This document shows positions 53,476-64,000 of a DNA stretch of 64,000 nucleotides, piece by piece. Under the pieces are notes generated by a model. The model did not search any database. It was given only the letters and a program-made list of their open reading frames with translations, and was not told where the DNA came from. Within the stretch, counting starts at the first letter, position 1, and each line of letters opens with the position of its first letter. Both the position numbers and the translations under genes were made by a program. This DNA comes from Megalopta genalis (taxonomy: Eukaryota > Arthropoda > Insecta > Hymenoptera > Halictidae): NCBI RefSeq assembly GCF_051020955.1, contig NW_027476197.1, positions 434,001 to 498,000 of the forward strand, written 5' to 3'.

Positions 53476-55189
53476 TACAAACAAAAGACATGATTTAGCT
53501 TCAAATCAATTCGAAGTAGAAGGATTAGCTTCAAATCCATGCGACACAAATGATTCAGAATCAGGTACATGCGATATAAGTGATATAGCTTCATATGCAG
53601 ACGAAACAAAAGAGATATCTCCAAATCCAAGCAAATCGCATGATTTAGCTTCAAATCAATGCGATATAGAACGATTAGCTTCAAATCCATACGAAACAAA
53701 TGATTTAGCTACAAAATAACGTGGGATATAAGTGATATAGATTCAAATGCAGACGAAGCAAACGACTGAGCTTCAAATCCAAGCGAAACACATGATTCAG
53801 CTGCAAATAAATGCGATATAGAAGATTTAGCTTCAAATCCGTGCGACACAAATGATTTAACATCAAATAGTTGCGATATAAGTGATATAGCTTCAAATGC
53901 AGACGAAACAAACTGGATAGCATCAAATCCAAGCGAAACACATGATTTAACTTCAAATCAATGCGATGTAGAAGGTTTAGCTTCAAATCCACGCGAAACA
54001 CATGATTTAGCTTCAAATCAATGCGATATAGAATGTTTAGCTTCAAATCCATGCAACACAAACGATATAGCTTCAGATACTTGCGATATAAGAGATATAG
54101 CTTCAAGTGGAGACGAAACAAACGAGTTAGCTTCATATCCAAGCGAAACACATGATTTAGCTTCAAATCAATTCGAAGTAGAAGGATTATCTTCAAATAT
54201 ATGCGAAACAAATGATTTAACGTCAGATAGTTGCAATATAAGTGATATAGCTTCAAATGCTGACGAAACAAACGAGATAGCTTCAAATCCAAGCGAAACA
54301 CATGATTTAGCTTCAAATCAATGCGATGTAGAAGGTTTAGCTTCAAATCCACTCGAAATACGTGATTTATCTTCAAATCAATGCGATGTAGAAGGTTTAG
54401 CTTCAAATCCACGCGAAAAAAATGTTTAAGCTTCAAACACGTGGGATATAAGTGATATAGCTTCAAATGCAGACGAAGCAAACGAGTGAGATTGAAATCC
54501 ACGCGAAACACATGATTTAGCTTCAAATCAATGCGATATAGGAGGTTTAGCTTCAAATCCATGCGAAACAAATGATCTAGCTTCAAACACTTGGGATATA
54601 AGTGATATAGCTTCAAATGCAGACGAAACATTCTAGATAGCATCAAATCCAAGCGAAACACATGATTTAGCTTCAAATCAATGCGATGTAGAATGTTTAG
54701 CTTCAAATACACACGAAACACATGATTTAGCTTCAAATCAATGCGATAGAGAAGGTTTATCTTCAAATCCATGCGAAGCACATGATTTAGATTCAAATCA
54801 TTTCGAAGTAGAAGGACTAGATTCAAATCTGTGCGAAACAAATGATTTAACATCAGATAGTTGCGATATAAGTGATATAGCTTCAAATGCACGTGAAACA
54901 AACGAGATAGCTTCAAATCCTAGCGAAACACATGATTTAGCTTCAAATCAATGCGATGTAGAAGGTTTAGCTTCAAATCCAAGCGAAAAAAATGATTTAG
55001 CTTCAAACACTTGGGATATAAGTGATATAGCTTCAAATGCAGACGAAACAAACGAGTTAGCTTCAAATCCACGCAAAAACACATGATTAATCTTCAAATC
55101 AATGCTATGTAGAAGCTTTAGCTTCAAATCAATGAGATACAAATGATTTAGCTTCAGATACTTGCGATATAAGAGATATAGCTTCAAAT

Positions 55190-57454
55190 TCAGGAGAAAC
55201 ACAAACGAGTTAGCTTCAAAGCCATGCAAAACAGATGATTATGCTTCAAATTAATGCGATATAGAAGGTTTAGCTTCAAATCCATGCGACATAAATGATT
55301 TAACATCAAATAGTTGCGATATAAGTGATATAGCTTCAAATGCAGACGATAAAAACTAGATAGCATCAAATCCAAGCGAAACACATGATTTAGCTTCAAA
55401 TAAATGCGAAGTAAGAGGTTTAGCTTCAAATCCTTGCGAAACAAATGATTTAGCTTCAAACACTTGGTATATAAGTGATATAGCTTCAAATGCAGACGAA
55501 GCAAACGAGTTAGCTTCAAATCCATACGAAACACCTGATTCAGCTGCAAATAAATGCGATATAGAAGATTTAGGTTCAAATTCATGCGAAACATATGATT
55601 TAGCTTCAGATACTTGCGATATAAGAGATATAGCTTCAAATGCAGAGGAAACAAACGTGTTAGATTCAAATCCATGCGAAACACATGATTGAGCTGCAAA
55701 TCAATGCGATGTAGAAGATTTAGCATCAAATCCATGCGAAACAAATGATTTAACATCCGATAGTTGCGATATAAGTGATATAGCTTCAAATGCAGACGTA
55801 ACAAACGAGATAGTTTCAAATCCAAGGGAAACACATGATTTAGCTTGAAATCAATGCGATGTAGAAGGTTTAGCTTCAAATCCACGCGAAACACATGATT
55901 TAGCTTCAAATCAATGCGACATAGAAGTTTTAGCTTCAAATCGATGCAACACAAATGATATAGCTTCAGATGCTTGCGATATAAGAGATATAGCTTCAAA
56001 TGCAGACGAAACAAACGAGTTAGTTTCAAATCCATGCGAAACACATGATTTAGCTTCAAATCAATTCGAAGTAGAAGGATTAGTTTCAAACCCATGCGAT
56101 ACAAATGATTCAGCATCAGATACATGCGATATAAGTGATATAGCGTCAAATACTGACGTAACAAACGAGATAGTTTCAAATCCAAGGGAAACACATGATT
56201 TAGCTTGAAATCAATGCGATGTAGAAGGTTTAGCTTCAAATCCACGCGAAACACATGATTTAGCTTCAAATCAATGCGACATAGAAGTTTTAGCTTCAAA
56301 TCGATGCAACACAAATGATATAGCTTCAGATGCTTGCGATATAAGAGATATAGCTTCAAATGCAGACGAAACAAACGAGTTAGTTTCAAATCCATGCGAA
56401 ACACATGATTTAGCTTCAAATCAATTCGAAGTAGAAGGATTAGTTTCAAACCCATGCGATACAAATGATTCAGCATCAGATACATGCGATATAAGTGATA
56501 TAGCGTCAAATACAGACGTAACAAAAGAGATAGCTTAAAATCCAAGCGAATCATATGATTTAGCTTCAAATCAATGCGATGTAGAAGGTTTAGCTTCAAA
56601 TCCACGCGAAACACATGATTTAGCTTCAAATAAATGCGATATAGAAGGTCTAGCTTCAAATCCATTCGAAACAAATGATTTAACATCAGATAGTTGCGAT
56701 ATAAGTGATTTAGCTTGAAATGCAGACGAAACAAACGAGTCAGATTCAAATCCATGCGAAACACATGATTGAGCTGCAAATCAATGCGATGTAGAAGGTT
56801 TAGCTTCAAATCCACGCCAAACACATGATTTAGCTTCCAATCAATGCGATATAGAAGGTTTATCTTCAAATCCATGCGACACAAATGATATAGCTTGAGA
56901 TACTTGCGATATAAGAGATATAGCTTCAAATGCAGACGAAACAAACGAGTTAGCTTCAAATCCAGGTGAAGCACATGATTTAGCTTCAAATCAATTCGAA
57001 GTACAAGGATTAGCTTCAAATCTATGCGATACAAATGATTTAGCATCAGATACATGCGATATAAGTGATATAGCTTCAAATGCAGACGAAACAAACGAGA
57101 TAGCTTCAAATCCAAGCGAAACACATGATTTAGCTTCAAGTCAATGCGTTGTAGAAGGTTTAGCTTCATATCCAAGCGAAACACATGATTTAGCTTTAAA
57201 TCAATGCGATGTAGAAGGTTTAGCTTCAAATCCATGCGAAACAAATTATTTAGCTTCAAACACTTGGGATATAAGTGATAGAGCTTCAAATGCAGACGAA
57301 ACAAACGAGTGAGATTCAAATCCATGCGAAACACATGATTCAGCTGCAAATCAATTCGAAGTAGAAGATTTAACGTCAAATCCAAGCGAAACAAATGATT
57401 TAACATCAGATGGTTGCGATATAAGTGATATAGCTTCAAATGCAGACGAAACAA
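55190..57454 (-). other. Longest open frame, 754 codons, probably not a gene
   Basis: The translation is a chain of degenerate decapeptides of the type LKLNHLFRMD: basic, Leu-rich and without any recognised domain, signal peptide or unique segment. The frame stays open because its consensus codons (ttg, aag, cta, cat, ttt, cgc, atg, gat) are seldom one change from a stop. It opens and closes inside ordinary repeat. No promoter or polyadenylation context is distinguishable. A real repeat protein cannot be excluded from sequence alone, but amplified stops and frameshifts elsewhere argue against it. Confidence 0.1.
55795..56514. repeat. 360-bp tandem pair
   Basis: Two consecutive 360-bp units (55,795-56,154 and 56,155-56,514) are 12 monomers each. 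They begin at gacgtaacaaacgag and share aagggaaacacatg, gcttgaaatc, aaatcgatgcaac and cagatgcttgcg. The same pair is present in the right block copy at 60,029-60,748, so the pair formed before the 4,234-bp duplication. Confidence 0.87.
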
Positions 57455-57614
57455 ACGAGATTTGTTTCAAATCCAAGCGAAACACATGATTTAGCTTCAA
57501 ATCAATGCCATGTAGAAGGTTTTGCTTCAAATCCACGCGAAACACATGATTTCGCATCAAATCAATGCGGTATAGAAGGTTTAGCTTCAAATCCATGCGA
57601 CACAAATGATATAG

Positions 57615-58063
57615 CTTGAGATACTTGCGATATAAGAGATATAGCTTCAAATGCAGACGAAACAAACGAGTTAGCTTCAAATCCAGGTGAAGCACATGAT
57701 TTAGCTTCAAATCAATTCGAAGTACAAGGATTAGCTTCAAATCTATGCGATACAAATGATTTAGCATCAGATACATGCGATATAAGTGATATAGCTTCAA
57801 ATGCAGACGAAACAAACGAGATAGCTTCAAATCCAAGCGAAACACATGATTAAGCTTCACATCAGTGCGATGTAGAAAGTTTAGCTTCAAATCCATGCGA
57901 TATAGAAGGATTAACTTCAAATCCATGCGAAACAAATGATTTAGCTTCAAACACGTGGGATATAAGTGATATAGCTTCAAATGCAGACGAAGCAAACGAG
58001 TGAGCTTCACATCCACGCGAAACACATGATTTAGCTTCAAATCAATGCGATATAGAAGGTTTA
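57615..58063. repeat. Linker between the two 3.8-kb copies
   Basis: The first part (to about 57,851) copies about 56,895-57,130 at offset 721, including atagcttgagatac and aaatccaggtgaagc. The remainder, from taagcttcacatcagtgcg, matches 61,935 onward at offset 4,084. The linker was therefore assembled from sequences found inside and just beyond the duplicated block. Confidence 0.8.
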
Positions 58064-61000
58064 GCTTCAAATCCGTGCGACACAAATGATTTAACATCAA
58101 ATAGTTGCGATATAAGTGATATAGCTTCAAATGCAGACGAAACAAACTGGATAGCATCAAATCCAAGCGAAACACATGATTTAACTTCAAATCAATGCGA
58201 TGTAGAAGGTTTAGCTTCAAATCCACGCGAAACACATGATTTAGCTTCAAATCAATGCGATATAGAATGTTTAGCTTCAAATCCATGCAACACAAACGAT
58301 ATAGCTTCAGATACTTGCGATATAAGAGATATAGCTTCAAATGCAGACGAAACAAACGAGTTAGCTTCATATCCAAGCGAAACACATGATTTAGCTTCAA
58401 ATCAATTCGAAGTAGAAGGATTATCTTCAAATATATGCGAAACAAATGATTTAACGTCAGATAGTTGCAATATAAGTGATATAGCTTCAAATGCTGACGA
58501 AACAAACGAGATAGCTTCAAATCCAAGCGAAACACATGATTTAGCTTCAAATCAATGCGATGTAGAAGGTTTAGCTTCAAATCCACTCGAAATACGTGAT
58601 TTATCTTCAAATCAATGCGATGTAGAAGGTTTAGCTTCAAATCCACGCGAAAAAAATGTTTAAGCTTCAAACACGTGGGATATAAGTGATATAGCTTCAA
58701 ATGCAGACGAAGCAAACGAGTGAGATTGAAATCCACGCGAAACACATGATTTAGCTTCAAATCAATGCGATATAGGAGGTTTAGCTTCAAATCCATGCGA
58801 AACAAATGATCTAGCTTCAAACACTTGGGATATAAGTGATATAGCTTCAAATGCAGACGAAACATTCTAGATAGCATCAAATCCAAGCGAAACACATGAT
58901 TTAGCTTCAAATCAATGCGATGTAGAATGTTTAGCTTCAAATACACACGAAACACATGATTTAGCTTCAAATCAATGCGATAGAGAAGGTTTATCTTCAA
59001 ATCCATGCGAAGCACATGATTTAGATTCAAATCATTTCGAAGTAGAAGGACTAGATTCAAATCTGTGCGAAACAAATGATTTAACATCAGATAGTTGCGA
59101 TATAAGTGATATAGCTTCAAATGCACGTGAAACAAACGAGATAGCTTCAAATCCTAGCGAAACACATGATTTAGCTTCAAATCAATGCGATGTAGAAGGT
59201 TTAGCTTCAAATCCAAGCGAAAAAAATGATTTAGCTTCAAACACTTGGGATATAAGTGATATAGCTTCAAATGCAGACGAAACAAACGAGTTAGCTTCAA
59301 ATCCACGCAAAAACACATGATTAATCTTCAAATCAATGCTATGTAGAAGCTTTAGCTTCAAATCAATGAGATACAAATGATTTAGCTTCAGATACTTGCG
59401 ATATAAGAGATATAGCTTCAAATTCAGGAGAAACACAAACGAGTTAGCTTCAAAGCCATGCAAAACAGATGATTATGCTTCAAATTAATGCGATATAGAA
59501 GGTTTAGCTTCAAATCCATGCGACATAAATGATTTAACATCAAATAGTTGCGATATAAGTGATATAGCTTCAAATGCAGACGATAAAAACTAGATAGCAT
59601 CAAATCCAAGCGAAACACATGATTTAGCTTCAAATAAATGCGAAGTAAGAGGTTTAGCTTCAAATCCTTGCGAAACAAATGATTTAGCTTCAAACACTTG
59701 GTATATAAGTGATATAGCTTCAAATGCAGACGAAGCAAACGAGTTAGCTTCAAATCCATACGAAACACCTGATTCAGCTGCAAATAAATGCGATATAGAA
59801 GATTTAGGTTCAAATTCATGCGAAACATATGATTTAGCTTCAGATACTTGCGATATAAGAGATATAGCTTCAAATGCAGAGGAAACAAACGTGTTAGATT
59901 CAAATCCATGCGAAACACATGATTGAGCTGCAAATCAATGCGATGTAGAAGATTTAGCATCAAATCCATGCGAAACAAATGATTTAACATCCGATAGTTG
60001 CGATATAAGTGATATAGCTTCAAATGCAGACGTAACAAACGAGATAGTTTCAAATCCAAGGGAAACACATGATTTAGCTTGAAATCAATGCGATGTAGAA
60101 GGTTTAGCTTCAAATCCACGCGAAACACATGATTTAGCTTCAAATCAATGCGACATAGAAGTTTTAGCTTCAAATCGATGCAACACAAATGATATAGCTT
60201 CAGATGCTTGCGATATAAGAGATATAGCTTCAAATGCAGACGAAACAAACGAGTTAGTTTCAAATCCATGCGAAACACATGATTTAGCTTCAAATCAATT
60301 CGAAGTAGAAGGATTAGTTTCAAACCCATGCGATACAAATGATTCAGCATCAGATACATGCGATATAAGTGATATAGCGTCAAATACTGACGTAACAAAC
60401 GAGATAGTTTCAAATCCAAGGGAAACACATGATTTAGCTTGAAATCAATGCGATGTAGAAGGTTTAGCTTCAAATCCACGCGAAACACATGATTTAGCTT
60501 CAAATCAATGCGACATAGAAGTTTTAGCTTCAAATCGATGCAACACAAATGATATAGCTTCAGATGCTTGCGATATAAGAGATATAGCTTCAAATGCAGA
60601 CGAAACAAACGAGTTAGTTTCAAATCCATGCGAAACACATGATTTAGCTTCAAATCAATTCGAAGTAGAAGGATTAGTTTCAAACCCATGCGATACAAAT
60701 GATTCAGCATCAGATACATGCGATATAAGTGATATAGCGTCAAATACAGACGTAACAAAAGAGATAGCTTAAAATCCAAGCGAATCATATGATTTAGCTT
60801 CAAATCAATGCGATGTAGAAGGTTTAGCTTCAAATCCACGCGAAACACATGATTTAGCTTCAAATAAATGCGATATAGAAGGTCTAGCTTCAAATCCATT
60901 CGAAACAAATGATTTAACATCAGATAGTTGCGATATAAGTGATTTAGCTTGAAATGCAGACGAAACAAACGAGTCAGATTCAAATCCATGCGAAACACAT

Positions 61001-61848
61001 GATTGAGCTGCAAATCAATGCGATGTAGAAGGTTTAGCTTCAAATCCACGCCAAACACATGATTTAGCTTCCAATCAATGCGATATAGAAGGTTTATCTT
61101 CAAATCCATGCGACACAAATGATATAGCTTGAGATACTTGCGATATAAGAGATATAGCTTCAAATGCAGACGAAACAAACGAGTTAGCTTCAAATCCAGG
61201 TGAAGCACATGATTTAGCTTCAAATCAATTCGAAGTACAAGGATTAGCTTCAAATCTATGCGATACAAATGATTTAGCATCAGATACATGCGATATAAGT
61301 GATATAGCTTCAAATGCAGACGAAACAAACGAGATAGCTTCAAATCCAAGCGAAACACATGATTTAGCTTCAAGTCAATGCGTTGTAGAAGGTTTAGCTT
61401 CATATCCAAGCGAAACACATGATTTAGCTTTAAATCAATGCGATGTAGAAGGTTTAGCTTCAAATCCATGCGAAACAAATTATTTAGCTTCAAACACTTG
61501 GGATATAAGTGATAGAGCTTCAAATGCAGACGAAACAAACGAGTGAGATTCAAATCCATGCGAAACACATGATTCAGCTGCAAATCAATTCGAAGTAGAA
61601 GATTTAACGTCAAATCCAAGCGAAACAAATGATTTAACATCAGATGGTTGCGATATAAGTGATATAGCTTCAAATGCAGACGAAACAAACGAGATTTGCT
61701 TCAAATCCAAGCGAAACACATGATTTAGCTTCAAATCAATGCCATGTAGAAGGTTTTGCTTCAAATCCACGCGAAACACATGATTTCGCATCAAATCAAT
61801 GCGGTATAGAAGGTTTAGCTTCAAATCCATGCGACACAAATGATATAA
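58064..61848. repeat. 3.8-kb block, right copy (4,234-bp offset)
   Basis: This is the right copy of 53,830-57,614. The match starts in the aaatccgtgcgac monomer and ends where the left copy reads atagcttgagatac and this copy ataacatcagatag. Its near-identity to the left copy makes this one of the youngest duplications in the window, or an assembly duplicate. Confidence 0.9.
59424..61688 (-). other. Second copy of the 754-codon open frame, probably not a gene
   Basis: This is the duplicate of 55,190-57,454 within the 4,234-bp offset block, with an identical translation. Its existence reflects block duplication and is not independent evidence of coding. Confidence 0.1.
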
Positions 61849-62029
61849 CATCAGATAGTTGCGATATAAGTGATATAGCTTCAAATGCTGACGAAACAAT
61901 CGAGTTAGCTTCAAATCCATGCGGAGCACATGATTAAGCTTCACATCAGTGCGATGTAGAAAGTTTAGCTTCAAATCCATGCGATATAGAAGGATTAACT
62001 TCAAATCCATGCGAAACAAATGATTTAGC

Positions 62030-64000
62030 TTCAAACACGTGGGATATAAGTGATATAGCTTCAAATGCAGACGAAGCAAACGAGTGAGCTTCACATCCAC
62101 GCGAAACACATGATTTAGCTTCAAATCAATGCGATATAGAAGGTTTAGCTTCAAATCCATGCGAAACAAATGATTTATCTTCAAACACTTGGTATATAAG
62201 TGATATAGCTTCAAATGCAGACGAAACAAACTAGATAGCATCAAATCCAAGCGAAACACATGATTTAGCTTCAAATCATTTCGAAGTAGAAGGATTAGAT
62301 ACAAATCTATGCGAAACAAATGATTTAACATCAGATAGTTGCGATATAAGTGATATAGCTTCAAATGCAAGAGAAACAAACGAGTTAGCTTCAAATCCAT
62401 GCAAAACAAATGATTATGCTTCAAATCAATGCTATTTAGAAGGTTTAGCTTCAAATCCGTGCGACAAATGAATAAGCTTCAAACAATTGGGATATAAGTG
62501 ATATAGCTTCAAATGCAGACCAAACAAACGAGTTAGCTTCAAATCCATGCGAAACACATGATTTTGCTTCAAATCAATTCGAAGCAGAAGGATTAGCTTC
62601 AAATCCATGCGACACAAATGATATCGCTTCAGATACTTGCGATATAAGAGATATAGCTTCAAATGCAGACGAAACAAACGAGTTAGCGTCAAATCCATGC
62701 GAAGCACATGATTTAGCTTCAAATCATTTCGAAGTAGAAGGATTAGATTCAAATCTATGCGAAACAAATGATTTAACATCAGATAGTTGCGATATAAGTG
62801 ATATAGCTTCAAATGCAAGTGAAACAAACGAGTTAGCTTCAAATCAATGCGAAACACATGATTTAGCTGCAAATCAATGCAGTGTTGAAGATTTAGCTTC
62901 AAATCCATCTTAAACAAATGATTTAACATCAGATAGTTGCGATATAAGTGATTTAACTCCAAATGCAGACGAAACAAACGAGATAGCTTCAAATTCAAGC
63001 GAAACACATGATTTAGCTTCAAACACGTGGTATATAAGTGATATAGCTTCAAATGCAGACGAAGCAAACGAGTGAGCTTCACATCCACGCGAAACACATG
63101 ATTTAGCTTCAAATCAATGCGATATAGAAGGTTTAGCTTCAAATCCATGCGAAACAAATGATTTAGCTTCAAACACTTGGTTTATAAGTGATATAGCTTC
63201 AAATGCAGACGAAACAAACTAGATAGCATCAAATCCAAGCGAAACACATGATTTAGCTTCAAATCATTTCGAAGTAGAAGGATTAGATTCAAATCTATGC
63301 GAAACAAATGATTTAACATCAGATAGTTGCGATATAAGTGATTTGGCTTCAAATGCAAGAGAAACAAACGAGTTAGCTTCAAATCCATGCAAAACAAATG
63401 ATTATGCTTCAAATCAATGCTATTTAGAAGGTTTAGCTTCAAATCCGTGCGACAAATGAATAAGCTTCAAACAATTGGGATATAAGTGATATAGCTTCAA
63501 ATGCAGACCAAACAAACGAGTTAGCTTCAAATCCATGCGAAACACATGATTTTGCTTCAAATCAATTCGAAGCAGAAGGATTAGCTTCAAATCCATGCGA
63601 CACAAATGATATCGCTTCAGATACTTGCGATATAAGAGATATAGCTTCAAATGCAGACGAAACAAACGAGTTAGCGTCAAATCCATGCGAAGCACATGAT
63701 TTAGCTTCAAATCATTTCGAAGTAGTAGGATTAGATTCAAATCTATGCGAAACAAATGATTTAACATCAGATAGTTGCGATATAAGTGATATAGCTTCAA
63801 ATGCAAGTGAAACAAACGAGTTAGCTTCAAATCAATGCGAAACACATGATTTAGCTGCAAATCAATGCAGTGTTGAAGATTTAGCTTCAAATCCAAATTA
63901 AACAAATGATTTAACATCAGATAGTTGCGATATAAGTGATTTGGCTTCAAATGCAAGAGAAACAAACGAGTTAGCTTCAAATCCATGCAAAACAAATGAT
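62030..64000. repeat. 988-bp tandem repeat continuing past the window end
   Basis: 62,030-62,953 matches 63,018-63,941 at offset 988. Shared private variants include gtgcgacaaatgaataagc (3 bp short) and gcagaccaaac. The last about 60 bp (gatttggcttcaaatgcaag near 63,938, then aaatccatgcaaaac) repeat 63,340 onward at offset 598. A third, shortened copy is therefore beginning at the window edge. Confidence 0.86.

Larger units (their letters stand above)
53830..57614. repeat. 3.8-kb block, left copy (4,234-bp offset)
   Basis: This is repeated at 58,064-61,848. The 754-codon minus-strand open frames inside the two copies (55,190-57,454 and 59,424-61,688) translate identically. Differences I noticed are gtggag against atgcag at 54,107-54,110 and gtttcaaatcc near 57,466 against gcttcaaatcc. 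It includes a 360-bp tandem pair and a 2-bp insertion (gaaacacaaacg near 55,200). Confidence 0.9.
1..64000 (+). repeat. Satellite-type tandem array, 30-bp monomer in a 150-bp higher-order repeat
   Basis: The whole window is built from head-to-tail units of about 30 bp. Each starts with a core near ttagcttcaaat and ends in one of a few variable halves: A catgcgatgtagaagg-like, B catgcgaaacaaatga, C agttgcgatataagtga, D gcagacgaaacaaacga, E ccaagcgaaacacatga. The order A-B-C-D-E recurs every 150 bp, although local runs and losses occur. No monomer in reverse orientation was seen, nor any unique sequence, transposon, tRNA or rRNA. The 30-bp phase slips by 1-2 bp at scattered places (for example near 642, 2,025, 2,180, 2,310, 4,298 and 4,842). 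Nested arrays like this are known from eukaryotic heterochromatin. The chromosomal position and species cannot be inferred from the sequence. Non-coding satellite is the best reading; a decayed repeat-protein gene is the alternative. Confidence 0.97.

Noticed and set aside
1..64000. Protein-coding genes for decapeptide-repeat proteins on either strand
   Set aside because: Open frames follow from a stop-free 30-bp unit. Frames are broken by all three stops and many 1-bp indels, stop-bearing and frameshifted monomers are amplified, and no unique domain, signal peptide or non-repeat end exists.
1..64000. CRISPR array, because of 30-bp repeats
   Set aside because: Repeats are contiguous with no unique spacers, monomers vary gradually, and no cas-like gene is present.
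1..64000. Readthrough or reassigned stop codon making one giant gene
   Set aside because: TAA, TAG and TGA all interrupt the + frame, and frameshifts of 1-2 bp interrupt it too, so reassigning one codon would not restore a frame.
1..64000. Centromere identity
   Set aside because: The structure resembles centromeric satellites, but nothing in the sequence proves it. I saw no match to the CENP-B box as I know it, and pericentromeric or subtelomeric satellite is equally possible.
1..64000. Transposon or retroelement insertion
   Set aside because: No terminal repeats, target-site duplications or reverse transcriptase or transposase translation; every stretch reads as monomer.
1..64000. tRNA, rRNA or telomere repeats
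   Set aside because: No non-satellite stretch long enough for an RNA gene and no telomere-type short G-rich repeat was seen.

Overview
This window holds no recognisable gene. It is one uninterrupted satellite-type tandem array on all 64 kb, and it runs off both ends. The basic unit is about 30 bp, with a shared core close to ttagcttcaaat followed by a variable half, giving roughly 2,100 monomers. Five monomer types (called A to E here) recur in the order A-B-C-D-E and form a 150-bp higher-order repeat. Every monomer I read is in the same orientation. GC content estimated from the consensus is about 35%, and the + strand is A-rich. Multi-level arrays of this size are typical of eukaryotic nuclear heterochromatin (centromeric, pericentromeric or subtelomeric). 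I cannot name the species, and no unique flank anchors the locus.

Layout. About 515-18,071 is three head-to-tail copies of a 5.7-6.0 kb superunit; the middle copy lacks exactly 270 bp. 17,214-21,993 is a 1,767-bp period repeated about 2.7 times, ending at a junction with a perfect 9-bp inverted repeat (21,976-21,998). 22,008-22,157 is a run of five A-type monomers. About 22,160-28,920 is regular 150-bp repeat with shorter duplications (offsets 780 and 1,771). About 28,920-53,460 is a mosaic of near-identical segments at offsets 1,141, 6,804, 6,896, 8,488, 10,766, 12,772 and 17,330. 53,830-61,848 is two copies of a 3.8-kb block 4,234 bp apart. 62,030-64,000 is a 988-bp tandem repeat still in progress at the window edge.

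Protein coding. Because 30 is a multiple of three and the consensus lacks stops in three of six frames, long open frames arise by chance on both strands (up to 754 codons on the minus strand). Monomers carrying a stop codon or a 1-bp frameshift have themselves been amplified many times, all three stop codons appear, and sequence variants are not biased to synonymous sites. I therefore call no CDS.

The interesting biology is how the array evolves. Length differences between copies are mostly whole 30-bp or 150-bp multiples. Some crossovers can be placed within a few bases. One site looks like a short gene-conversion patch, and one like a template switch. The near-identity of the largest blocks points either to very recent amplification or to assembly error, which long reads spanning the block junctions would settle.
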